Position numbers and translations under genes: made by a program. The notes below the pieces were generated by a model. That model saw only the letters and a list, made by a program, of their open reading frames with translations, had not been told where the DNA came from and did not search any database. Shown here one piece after another: positions 12,580 to 24,000 of a stretch of DNA of 64,000 bases (its first letter is position 1; every line of letters starts with the position of its first letter). Source of the DNA: Bolinopsis microptera (taxonomy: Eukaryota > Ctenophora > Tentaculata > Lobata > Bolinopsidae); the NCBI RefSeq assembly GCF_026151205.1, contig NC_087078.1, positions 16,449,118-16,513,117 on the forward strand, read 5' to 3'.

Positions 12580-13030
12580 TAGATTTTGCGTTATTCAAAA
12601 AAGTCAAATAATATTCAAAATTTTCATTGCATCAAAGTTTTCTCCAGATATACTGCTTCCAGTACCTTGATGGCGACTTGTGTCCATCTCACCAACCTGA
12701 TTGATTGGTCAATGGTCAAAATTTCAGTCAAAACCGCAAAATTTGGGAATAGATTGTATTGTGCCATCCTCAGTGACCTTGTAAGATGGTCATTCAAGAA
12801 AAATCCAGTCAAAAGAGCGAAATTTGGGTCACGGAAAGCTGAAATTAAAATATGTCCTACTGGTAGGACATATTCAAAATTTTCATTGCATCAAAGTTTT
12901 CTCCAGATATACTGCTTCCAGTACCTTGATGGCGACCTGTGTCCATCTCACCGGTCAATGGTCAAAATTTCAGTCAAAACCGCGAAATTTTGGTCAAGAG
13001 GACGGCAGAATAGCTCCTCTTGTTTGTTTG
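12580..13030 (+). repeat. Tandemly duplicated dispersed repeat
   Basis: A segment with ATTCAAAATTTTCATTGCAT, AGTTTTCTCCAGATATACTG and TGGCGAC occurs at about 12612-12690 and again at about 12872-12950. A related segment (CCATCCTCAGTGACCTTGTA, GATGGTCATTCAAGAAAAAT) is shared with 14430-14510. The long open frame 12586-13137 runs across these copies and is not a convincing gene. Confidence 0.65.
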
Positions 13031-13036
13031 TTTGTT

Positions 13037-13776
13037 GTACCACTGTCCATTTTATCCCTGCACAAAAAAAACTGAAAAAAGACAAAGACAAAAGGGACAA
13101 AAGGGACAAGAGGGACAAAAGGGACAAAAAAAGATAATAGGGACAAAAAAGACAAAAAAGACAAAAAGACAGGGACAAAATGGACAAAATGGACAAAATG
13201 GACAAAAAGGACAGGGACAAACGAGACAAATGTTCAGGAAAAAGAGGAGGAATAAGAAAATCTTGATTAGAGGACGGGCATGCTTTTTCTCCTACTTCAT
13301 AGGAAAAAGCGAATACCCATTAGCTCGATATTGTCGGCATATTGTTAATGGAAAAGTAATTGTGTGGGTCTGGGTATCTGCTTCTGGCCGCTATGAGCGT
13401 TATGATATTAAAAGATGATGACTTTTTTGATATCACCACTTGATTAATGGGATTAATGAAATATTGACTGAACCGTGTACACATTTATTTATGTGATGCC
13501 GTTGATGAATTCTGCTTATTTCAGTCCCTTCAGTGGTTTCAGTTGATTCTAAGTACAGCAAAACACTGACATGAAAATCTAAATTGTTGATGTCGAGTAG
13601 AATATATACATTCTCTACATTTGAGCTTGTCTAATTTTTTGTCTCATTTGTCCAAAATTTTTGTCCCTTTTGTCCCTTTTGTCCCTAGTATTGTCCATTT
13701 TGTCCCCAAAACACTGTCCTTCACAAAAAAATGTAAAAAAAGACAAAGACAAAATGGACAAAATGGACAGTGGTAC
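13037..13776. mobile_element. Foldback-like element with GACAAAA repeats
   Basis: The ends GTACCACTGTCCATTTT (13037) and AAAATGGACAGTGGTAC (to 13776) are inverted copies. Internally, GGGACAAAAGG-type short tandem repeats occupy 13080-13230, and their inverse (TTTTGTCCC) 13655-13700. The right end also carries a direct copy of the left subterminal block (AAAAAAGACAAAGACAAAA). A C run follows the right end. Confidence 0.55.
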
Positions 13777-13779
13777 CCC

Positions 13780-14900
13780 CCCCCCCTTTGTTTTAAAGAC
13801 CCGAGGGCCACCCTTAAGGGCTTTGAAACCGGTTTATTGACAATGTAATATATAAATAAACTGAAATCGTAACATTCATGTCAATACTAACTGAAATAAT
13901 ATAATCTGTAGTTAAAATAATAATACTTACTGTCACTTAATTAAGATATATGATGTAATAAAATGAATCTCTTTTATTTCCACACTAATTCTCACACCAA
14001 GCTTTAATTCACACCAAAACTTTAAATTTTATCAGACTACAAATGTCCTAATATATACGTCTCTTATCTTTAGTTAAAAAGTCAGGGGTGCAGCCGTTTA
14101 ACTTCAATTAAAATTAAAACAATTGATCACGCTGGATCACGATGTTATTCTATCAAAATCGGCTTGGCGTTATTTGAATTGATTGCTGGGCTCTGTGTGG
14201 TACTGTGTAGTGGTAAGTGGGTGTGTGTGCGCGTGGTTGTTATTATGATGCGTTGAGATCAACTACGTTGATGATATGTGATTGTGCGTGTTGTGCTGAT
14301 AAGGCTTTAATTGAGCGATGGCCAGGAGTATTATCAGTAAACATAATCTCTTTTCATATTCTGATGATGTTCTGTTTATCAAAGCTTTCTTTGGGAATAG
14401 AACTTTGAGTACCTCAATGGTGTCTTGTGCCATCCTCAGTGACCTTGTAAGATGGTCATTCAAGAAAAATTCAGTCAAAACAATGAAATTTGGGTCGCGG
14501 AAAGCTGAAATCTGAACATGTCCTACCATTAGGAAATTTCAATAATTTTCCTTACATCAAAGCTTCCAGTACCTCAATCTGAATTTATCCTTTTTTGAAA
14601 TGTTTAACTTCATAATTAAAGAACCAAGTCGAATTTAAACTAAATTGCTATGTACCACTTTTCTAGATTTATTTACTGTCGATTTTTCTGGCGCAGAACA
14701 TCTCAGTGAGTTCATATTTTTATCTTTGTTTGTCTCCAGCAGTTCGATCACATATTATGTAAAAACAAAAAAAGTGATATCCCCCTCCCCCTAGCCTCTT
14801 GCTTTAACGTGAAATAACTCAACCATTTTCAATATGTTTGCATAAGATTTTCAGGTTTTACATGATTTGCAGGAAACTTGATTGTTTATAATTATTAACT
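13780..14900. other. Intergenic DNA with one dispersed repeat copy
   Basis: 14380-14520 is related to the repeats at 12580-12850. The remainder is AT-rich with no supported gene. Confidence 0.5.
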
Positions 14901-15012
14901 TATCATGTCTAGGTTGATGAGACAAGAAGAAAATAGTTAAAAATATATGAGAAAGGTGGACTCCCCATGACAGATATCTTCCTAGTTCATCTTTACAGTA
15001 TGAGACAGATTC

Positions 15013-15747
15013 ATGTATAATATATCATTAATTGATATGTTGCCTATTGAGGTCATCTCTATCATATTAGCCAATCTTTCTTTTTCAGAAATTTCAAGAT
15101 GCAGGCTTGTATGCAAAAAGTGGAACATAATCATATGGAATCGGCATTTTTGGCAATTAAGGATAAAAGTCATTTTGAAATCATCTTTAGCAATGAAATC
15201 ACTGTTTTTTCTCCCTGATAGGTGCTTGAAAAGTTTAGTTGGTATAAGCTATCACTTGGATAAACAAGATGGAAATGTTATTAAAAACAATTTCTTTACT
15301 AGTGGTGTATCTTGTTGGGCTACAACTCTTGGCTCTTATAAAGTTTCCTCCGATGGGATCATCAAAACTCGCAACAAAAGGTTCCTCAGATTGCAACATC
15401 TTCTTTTTGATGAAGGAGCAATCACTCAGAAGCTGATCACAGAATGTAATGTTTACTTAGTTTGGAGTGTTTGGATATCAGGAACCCAAGACTATCCTTG
15501 TACTTTCTCTGCCCGGTTGGTAAACAGACACAATAAAATCATAACAACGTTTGCCTGTCTTAATCCACCAAGCTCGTGGATTAAATTAAATAGCCGGTTC
15601 CTTCTCACAGATAAAATGGATTTGACTCAGTTGTATTATAAAGAAATCGGTTATTGTTTATCTTGCAAAGATTCTAGATTCACCGGGGTTCTGATCTTTG
15701 ATTCCAGGATTTTTATTGATATTTCAGAAATGGTCCATGATACATAG
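15013..15747 (+). CDS. F-box protein with an FBA-like C-terminal domain
   Basis: Single-exon ORF of 244 aa. Residues about 6-50 form an F-box: LPIEVISIILANLSFSEISR and CRLVCKKWN, then W and FWQL, the pattern that binds SKP1 in SCF ubiquitin ligases. The rest (about 70-240) resembles an F-box-associated domain: W-rich beta strands with VWSVWISG, CTFSARLVN, PPSSWIKLNSRF and FTGVLIFDSRIFID. In FBXO2/6-type proteins the FBA domain recognises N-glycans or other ligands; the substrate here is unknown. No paralogue is nearby. An AATAAA lies about 240 bp past the stop (near 15985). The F-box call is firm; the FBA call is by pattern only. Confidence 0.8.
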   Translation: MYNISLIDMLPIEVISIILANLSFSEISRCRLVCKKWNIIIWNRHFWQLRIKVILKSSLAMKSLFFLPDRCLKSLVGISYHLDKQDGNVIKNNFFTSGVSCWATTLGSYKVSSDGIIKTRNKRFLRLQHLLFDEGAITQKLITECNVYLVWSVWISGTQDYPCTFSARLVNRHNKIITTFACLNPPSSWIKLNSRFLLTDKMDLTQLYYKEIGYCLSCKDSRFTGVLIFDSRIFIDISEMVHDT

Positions 15748-16710
15748 GCATTGAATTAACTGCACAGGCCAGGGTTTTCGAGCATGCTGATGTTACCGTT
15801 TATCTTAACTTACCTCTAATTTGCATTATAGGTATCATTTGAATAGACAGATGAAGATCTTAATATCGCATGAAGTTACATTTATCATACATTTTATATT
15901 TTTTATCATACATTTTTTTGAAAAGGTTTGTAATTCCAAATTGTAAATAATTATTGTGGGTTGAAATATCTATTTTTGCATAGAGTGAAATAAAATGAAG
16001 AACCAAATTATGACACACAATTATAACAAATTATGACACAATTATAACTCTGTCAAATTGTAAATAGTTATTGTGAGTTGAAACCCCCTTTGTTAATATC
16101 GACTTGTTCACCTTGAGTTGTTTGAAGCCTACCATTCAATGTGTACCTCTATTTTCATCAAATGGTGGGGTTGTAAAGTTTTTATTAGATAGTTAAGCAA
16201 AAGAATAAAGCAAATATTGGATGTACAAATTTAATACCCGGTCAGCCTTTTATTCCGATGAGGGCTATTATTTACTTGGTCGTTCACTTTCTGTGCAGTA
16301 TTATATTCTTTAATTCATTTACCGTTCTCCAAGTTGGTAGTGTTCGTATTGTGTGTGTTATAATTTGGTCCTTCGATCTATTTCACAAAGAAATATGCAA
16401 AGAGTTAAATTAAAGTTTGACTGTTATAAAGTCACCATTTTTATTGAGTTATATCGTGTCGTGCACGTTAAATTAGAATATTCTGTATTATTATGTCATG
16501 AATAATTTACTTATTCAGTACATTTTGTGTTACATACTAACTTAGTGATAAATCGTGATGTTATTTTTTGTTTTGTACAAGTCGAAAATGTGAGCTTTTC
16601 ATGAAGAATTAAGACAACAAGCTTTGTTAATTGAACAAAATATGTTATATTTCATCCCAGAGGCAACATGTAGGTGTGATAATATTTTGTGGATAGTGCG
16701 ATTCCGCACT
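15748..16710. other. 3' flank of the F-box gene, nothing else identified
   Basis: AT-rich; a short direct repeat (AATTATGACACACAATTATAACAAATTATGACACAATTATAAC, about 16004-16047) is the only structure noticed. Confidence 0.5.
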
Positions 16711-17097
16711 TAGAGGTCGTTCACATATTACGTAATCAGCCGAGGGGGGAGGGGGTTCCCAAATGATTACGGGGATAATAACAATCCCTCTAGAATAATA
16801 ACAATTTGACAATATTTTAACTCAAATTCCACTCAATTTCACTCTGATAGTGATAAATTTTAGGAATGGATTGGGTATCCGGCTGCTAAAGTAAGTAGTT
16901 TGGAAGGTGCTTGGCCGGATATCATAACAATGATTTCGGCTCATAATGATCAGGGTAGCATGAAACGTAGAGAAAAAAGTCAAAAAGGGGGGGGAGGGGT
17001 CAGGTCATGATTACGTAATTTTGCTGTCAGAAGGGGGGGGGGGGGGGGGGTAAAAATTGCTAAAATGTTGATTACGTAATATGTGAACGACCCTGTA
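16711..17097. mobile_element. TIR MITE with internal G runs
   Basis: GGTCGTTCACATATTACGTA followed by ATCA near 16715 is inverted at 17071-17093 (TGATTACGTAATATGTGAAC, GACC), with TA just outside both ends. The middle holds long G runs (16985-17050). It shares a segment around TAGCATGAAACGT (16935-16980) with the foldback element at about 3690-3725. Confidence 0.75.
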
Positions 17098-17398
17098 CCC
17101 AAACGTTTTATGTGCGGCAAATTTGCAGCCTTTAAGTTCTTTCAGCTTGGATTATTCAACAGTGTAGTATATAAAGTTGTCTTACACGAAATTGTTTTTA
17201 AGACGACAATTAACTTACAAGGTCTCTTGCGTAATGTCTTAAACTGAGTTTCCTGACAATTGAAGATGTATAATCTTATAGAATTATCCTCATAGAAGGT
17301 TTTACAATTTAATGGGCAGGATAGTTGGGGCTAGTTGAGCTGGTGATGAGCCAAATTGAAGTATTCAATATTTCAACTTTATGACAACAATATAAGAT

Positions 17399-17545
17399 CA
17401 AGGGTCGACCGAGTCCTCGGCCTCGGTTTTACCGAGGAATAGCGATTTTTCCTCGGCCTCGGTCTCGGTCAGGAGGACAATTCCTCGGTTTGCCTCGGCC
17501 TCGGTTTTATCAAAGCAAAATTTCCTCGGCCTCGGTCGACCCTTG
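17399..17545. mobile_element. 147-bp MITE with perfect 8-bp target duplication
   Basis: Perfect 15-bp TIRs CAAGGGTCGACCGAG and CTCGGTCGACCCTTG. The flanks are TATAAGAT at 17391-17398 and TATAAGAT at 17546-17553. The interior is a CCTCGGCCTCGG repeat. The 8-bp duplication fits the hAT superfamily. Confidence 0.85.
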
Positions 17546-17629
17546 TATAAGATTCCAACACATTGTGTAATGTGTATAAGCGAATTACGTCACGACTAAA
17601 ATAAAGTGACATAATTTCAATCTGTCGAG

Positions 17630-17935
17630 GGATTGCGCTCCAAATTGATAAGTTAGGCATCATGTAGCCGGTGGGCCCGACATGATACGACATATCTCGA
17701 CACGTCGGGGTTTGTCAGGGTTTGTCGGGGTGTGTCGGGGTTTGTCGGGGTTTGTCGAGCCTGGAGTCTCCCAACAAAAAGCCGAGACGGAGTCATCAAG
17801 CTTTACGTGGAAAAACACTACACAAGAAGGCCTCAAGTAGCCGGTGGGCCCGAGGCCGGGGCCCGAGGCAAAACCCCTTGTCGGGGTTTGTCGGGGTTTG
17901 TCGAATCTGGAGGCTACATGATGCCTTAAGTCATT
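17630..17935. repeat. TCGGGGTTTG short tandem repeats with flanking duplication
   Basis: GTCGGGGTTT-type units run 17704-17756 and again 17878-17905. The segment GTAGCCGGTGGGCCCGA occurs at about 17651 and 17838. The small open frames here are repeat artefacts. Confidence 0.55.
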
Positions 17936-18248
17936 GTATCGATAGTATTAAAAATCGATGCATCTGGCATTAATATCAATGCAACTTACTATCTGATAAT
18001 AATAATACTTTCTGTAAATGTTTTTCCTGATTTTAAAAAGTAACACTTTCCGTGTGACCCTAGAGGCTAGAACCATAGTTATGGGCACAGGGTTGAAGTA
18101 TTCAAATCTAGTATTAGAACGAATAACGGCAGATGGTGCAAAAAAGTGCGGTGTTAGTTCAGTAGTGTGGTTCTGCACTTTAATATGTTGCCTCTCAAGT
18201 GATCTGTAGTCGGCTTTAACTGTCTTATCTCTCTAGGAATGCGGTATA

Positions 18249-21200
18249 ATGACCTTACCAGAATGGGAAGAGCAGGGGTATCATTTTGCAGGGATGCTGA
18301 TAACATTTTCCTTTGCCTGGCTTGGAATCTGCGTTGCTATCACAGTTGAAAAATGCAGTCCAAAAGCAACCTCTTGTCTGAATCTATTCGCCGGAGGAGG
18401 TAAGTTTATTATTTTACATTTGTATATGGCACAAGAAATTCCAATCGTCATTCGTCGTCATTAAAGTATCCCTGGCCTCATTCATTCAGCTAACTTTGAC
18501 TCAGGCCCTTCATCTAGCACTTAATGAACATAATTTGGAACAGCAACAATTAATATTTTTATAGAAATCTTTCCCTGCCAATTCTAACATTTATATTGAA
18601 ATGGTTTCAGACCTCAGTACTGTAATTTAAGATCACACAAATTACACACAGTATTTCCAGGCAAGTAATTCTTCGTGGCAGTGTACATGATATGACGTTA
18701 GTATTTCAAGATTACACGCAGTAATAGCCTAATCATCATAGCACACTACTCGGTATCTACCACTGTTTAAAACGAGCCTGTAATTATGTTGTTGTAATTT
18801 TACATCGTGAGCTAGAGTGTAATGAAGTAAGTTAATAATAATACTGTGATGGACAGTAGGTTAACAACTTAATTAGCAATCAGTCTCGTTAGTAATCAGT
18901 CACCCAGTAATTAACTCGTTAGTTTCTGATGAACAATCTTGTGGTGGTAATTGATCGGTGGTGGTTAATGTACTTGAAAAATGGCGGGAAGTTTTAAATG
19001 CATGTGACAGCGATTAACCAATCAGCTTTAAGAAGCGACCAATGAAACGGGCAACTCTGTGTCAGGTGCCACCTCCCATTTTAAAGCCCATGGATGATCA
19101 AAATTGTTCTCTGAAACACAATTATTGATAATTGTACAGCATCAGAGTGTCTATCAATAGATACTCTATAGCAAACGTTTATCACACTTATCATGCTTAT
19201 TACAATTAGGTGTTAATATCAACATTAGGTCCTTAAGGGGGGGTTCACCCTGATTTTTTTGTGAAACTTGGTTTCGAGATAGCAGACCAACAAACTAGGA
19301 CCGGTGACCGAACTTTTGAGGGGGTCCCGGACCCCAACCGCCAAACGGTGCCCGCGGGGCAGCCACGCCCATATTTGGTCCAAATTTGGCGGCCAAATTC
19401 TGAAAAATGCCCCAAATTTTTTTAAAGGCCTAACTCAAAATTCCATATTAAAACTTAAGGTCGAAATGCGATTCTACGTTGATTCTGAAAATTTCATGTA
19501 AAAATATGGAAACCCTATTGAGTTCTATTGTTTTGAACAAAATCAGTTTCGCAAATATCGCGAACTGAGATATGGGCGATTATGTTCATTTTTTGCGATT
19601 AATTGAACACAGAATCCACAGTTAGGTAGATACTGAGCTGATAATCATAGATAATGTGTAGTATAGGCTTACCTTCCATATAAAGTTGGTTTCATTCAAA
19701 AATATTGATATTTGACCAATTTATGGGCCAAAATCGACCAAATTTGGTGCGTATACCCAAATATGGGCATATGGTTTTTGGCTCATAACTCAGTCATTTT
19801 TTGTCCAATCTTGATGAAAATTCATATACGAGTTCAGGGGACCACTAGCTACAAGTAAAGCACTTAAAATCTGGGTTTTAGGCATGTTGAGGGTATTTGG
19901 CTAAATTGGGCCTAATTTGGACCAAATATGGGCGTAGCTGCCCCGCGGGCACCGTTTGGCGGTTGGGGTCCGGGACCCCCTCAGAAGTTCGGTCACCGGT
20001 CCTTGTTTGTTGGTCAACTGCTATCTCGAAACCAAGTTTCACAAAAAAATCAGGGTGAACCCCCCCCCCCCCCCCTTAATGCGATAAATTTAACATATTT
20101 ATACGTTTTACGTTTATATGTATTATATATCCAACAATTGGGTTGGCTACAGCTAGCAAGACGTAACATTGATACATCGATGAGAAAACCAAAGCCTTAA
20201 TGTTTTTGAGATTGGTTGTAGGACGCACTACCAATCTGCATGTTATAACTGGCATTATTACCTGATACAAACTAGCCCAGCGAGTTTTTAAACTTATTTA
20301 TCACACGCTCAACTGTTTGGCACATTTACAACTAACGTGATGTTGATCTTCACGTATGTATTATGATAGGTGTAGCTGTGTCTCGACCAACTAGTAACTA
20401 CAACTACATTCTGCGCACTGCATAGAAACTTAGTGTTAATGTACGAGTTGGTTGTATTACAAATGAACATCAGTGTGAAAATTAATCTCCATAGTTTGAT
20501 GCGTTTATATTTACAACTTTAGAAATAATATACACAGTAAGTAATACAGAGTAACGCTCAAAACCCTCACTGAAAGGGTCTTCCCAATATTTTTATGTAA
20601 CGCGCTTCAATGCGTTTTATAGATTTTGTGCGCAATTACAATTTTATGCGCGGTAAATTTCTCACCACATGACTTTTACTATCACGTGTCCCCTAATTCC
20701 TCACATCATTCAACAACTTACGACTGTGATTTAGTTTTAATAGCCTACCTGATCGATTAATTATCTGCACTGATTGATTAATGTTCTGTACTGATTTCAG
20801 TGTTGTTTGCCGGCGGGATGATCCACTTGCTGAGTGACTCTCTGATAATCTTACGACGGCACTCTGAAGAACATGGCCAGTTGCTGGCTCTGATCCTCAC
20901 TAGCACTACCTACATCTTCCTGTTCATCTTACATGTATCTGTCACCGGATACTTTGGAGAGAAGCTGCACAGGTACCTCTAAATTACACTCTTTGTGTGA
21001 TATTATATTCTAGAATATTAGACATTCGTGCGGTGTATTTTTAGGATCCTTTTATTACGATCATATCTGTAACCAGGAAGCAGAAGAAAACAGATGAGAT
21101 CCAACTGATACCAGATAATGACAGTGAAGATGAAAACACGGAGCCTTCACAAACAAACAGGCATACCGACGAGGGTGATATTTTCATCGCTTCACTCCAG

Positions 21201-22374
21201 AAATCAGGTCCGGAAGCTTTTCTTATGTTTATCACTATATTTCACTTTCATATTTAATTTGAGCATATTTCACTTTCACTTTTTTGTTTTTTTTTATTTG
21301 AAGCCTTTAATCTACAATCTTGAGGTTCTTTGTATTGCAGGTCTTAGATCTTCAGCTTTACTGATGGGAGTTCTCAGTATACATTCTTTCCTTGCGGGCG
21401 TAGCTTTTGGGAGTCAGCCCGATCCTGCTGAGGAATTTAAAGTATGGGACTATGACGATGCGATATAAATATTATGAATATTTGATTTACTCATGGAAGC
21501 CAATTCCTCTGTTTATTGTCTTAGCTAACTTAGCTGAAAAGTTATTTGCGTTATTCTGTAACTTTTTCACGTGATGGCAGTGAAACATCGACTATCAATG
21601 AGTCTGATAAGCGTGATTATGATAACAATTACCCGCAGATTATGATCCCGATATCTGCTCACAAATCTCTGGCAGCCATGGCCCTAACACTTACCTTCAG
21701 AGGTGCAAAAATAAAGAAATTCAACATGTTTATACTTCTGCTCATTTTTAGGTGAGGAAACTATATTATTTTTATTAATTACTCTTTTTAAACATGAGAT
21801 TGTTATTAAAACTGTCGAAGCCCCTAATTAACCAGCACCAGATATAGTTCTTTTGAAACAGCTGAATCTTTTAATCTCAAAACTAATTGATCGGTCCTTC
21901 TTAAATACGGCGAAAGAGAAAGTGAAAGTGAATATGTTACAGTTGCAGTACTCCCACTGGTACATTACTGGGTATGATAGTAAGTTCTCAAGTCAAATCC
22001 TCCCTCTGGTCTGGTATTTGTCTCTCCATTGCTGCAGGTTACTCTTCAATTATTTTCATCAGTCATGACATAGCCGCGAAAAGCTGACCTCTCAATTTTT
22101 AAGTTTTCATTTAATTCTATTACAATTTCGAATTTTAAATGGCAAGCTTTTCAAACACTAGCTGTTTCACGTTTACCCCCTCTAGCTAGGTCATGGGGAC
22201 TCTGAGATACAGAGTATTTAGTTTCACTCTCTATCTGCAGGAACGTTTATATTTGTCACAATAAACGACATCATACCTGACGAGATAGTACGAGATACAG
22301 AACTAATGGTTCCTAAATGCTTTTCTCTTGTCCTGGGGTTCATTCTCATGACTCTTCTTGCTCTGTGGATCTGA
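18249..22374 (+). CDS. ZIP (SLC39) metal-ion transporter
   Basis: Imports zinc or a related divalent metal across a membrane (family knowledge). Coding exons: 18249-18399, 20801-20972, 21077-21207, 21341-21441, 21639-21751, 21949-22037, 22241-22374. Phases agree throughout and give 296 aa, the size of the ZIP1/2/3 subfamily. TM1 is GMLITFSFAWLGICVAI; TM2 is GGVLFAGGMIHLLSDS, very close to the family signature; a charged, acidic loop follows TM3. TM4 carries H166 in SIHSFLAGVAFG, and TM5 H193 in SAHKSLAAMAL. TM7/8 is GTFIFVTINDIIPDE to the C-terminus. The usual TM4 HSxxEG glutamate is alanine, so metal coordination may differ. The first exon is preceded by an acceptor-like TCTCTCTAG 13 nt before the ATG, so a 5' UTR intron or trans-splice site is likely. 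AATAAA lies at 22473. Confidence 0.92.
19233..20079. mobile_element. TTAA-flanked long-TIR element in ZIP intron 1
   Basis: Flanked by TTAA on both sides (19233-19236 and 20076-20079), the target duplication of piggyBac-type elements. Long inverted repeats of about 150 bp start with GGGGGGGTTCACCCTGATTT on the left; the right copy ends in a 16-nt C run. They include GCCAAACGGTGCCCGCGGGG (left). No transposase is seen. Confidence 0.85.
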
Positions 22375-22379
22375 TAAAT

Positions 22380-24000
22380 ATGTTAGTTATTGAATCATAG
22401 GTATAATTATTACATATTTGATGATTTATTCACCACGGTGGTCCTTGTGGAACTGATAGTGAAGCTGGGAGGAATAAAATAATTGTTGAGTGTGACCTGT
22501 CGTGTAGCTGTGAACAGCGGCTTTACAATTATTTAAATGGTAATATTTACTGTTAGATATGACAAGTTACTACACATTACGGACAATGATTAACTTCCGG
22601 GGTTACATTAGAGTGAAGATATATTATATACATTATACATGATATTAATTGGGGATATGTTTTACATATGTTAGGGTTATTAGCTTTATACTTAAAACAA
22701 TTATCGTATAACTAATTATTCGATTATTTTCAAGAATTGGAAAATACTTGCGACCCGTGTCGTATCCGTGCATGTGATTAAAATATTTAATATGGCTGAA
22801 ATTTAAATTGATAATATTGATTAATCTACATTTACTTAAATTTGTTATTTGCTACATCGTTCATATATCAGTAAAATAAACCGTCCTTAGCTATTTGAAC
22901 ATTATTTTATTTCATGATTTAATGATGATTAATGATGATTAACGATGATTGAACATTTTGAAAATTGATGAATTATTATGAATTTCTTTTATTACGACGG
23001 TCACGGAGCATGGTTTTGTTTTATTTAAACTGCTATTCTGAAATATTAAGATTAAGATTATTGTGATCATTATTGATTTGAAGAATGATTTAAGTTATTT
23101 GAGCTATGTTTATTACCTAATTTTATTTTAAGATACTTGGAATTAAGTGCTCATAAAAACTGTAACCGTGTTTTCACAATCTAAAACATGCTTATTAACT
23201 GTTTCAAAAATTCTTAGCGAAAAAAATGTGGATTATAATGCAGAAACAGGCCGACAATTTTCAGTAATATCCTTAAATAGCATCCAATATTTCTGGGCCG
23301 ATAAACTGAGAATCACAAATTTAGTTTAAATCATAAATAATTTGATCATACTAAGTCACACAATTTAAGGATACAGTATGCCTTCCAGATTTGAGTTTGG
23401 ATGAGTTAATAAATTTTGCGTAAGATATAAGGTTGTAAAAGTGCGGTTGCAGAACATTTAGTTGATATTAGACACTTTTTGAATTTGTATCCTTATCGAT
23501 AACTAGGTTGCATTTTCATGTTATTTTCCATTATATGATACAACTTTGTGATGTTATTTCAATTTGATTCTATGCTAACTAATAGATAACTTTAAATAGC
23601 AGTTACTGATCAATAATATTTAACATGATATTAAAGTGATTTTAGTTACATTACATGATTTTGGTTACATTAGCATGATTAAGATATTTAATATTCCGTT
23701 TCTTGGTTATGTCATATTTAATATTTCATTTTTGTTTACTTTACATCAGAAGAGTAAATATTTTCCCGAATTTTCCAAACGTGTTTGTTTTTTACTTTGC
23801 TACGAAATAAGTAAAAAAACATGACAAAATTAATTTTTGATTTCACAATTTCTCTTCTATCTTCCGAACATCCTAATCATTTAATAAAACCTGATTGACT
23901 AACATCTAATACTTTTCCAAGCATGTACACCGTATAAAAGATAACGTACAGTCAGATGAAAGATGCGACCTAGAAGATGAGAAATGCAGTGTGATATCAC
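22380..24000. other. Intergenic region upstream of DTL
   Basis: AT-rich, with no supported ORF. CACGTG words occur just before and after the DTL start (23998 and 24031). Confidence 0.5.

Noticed and set aside
12586-13418. Lysine-rich ORFs of up to 183 aa
   Set aside because: They run across duplicated non-coding repeats and GGGACAAAA tandem units.
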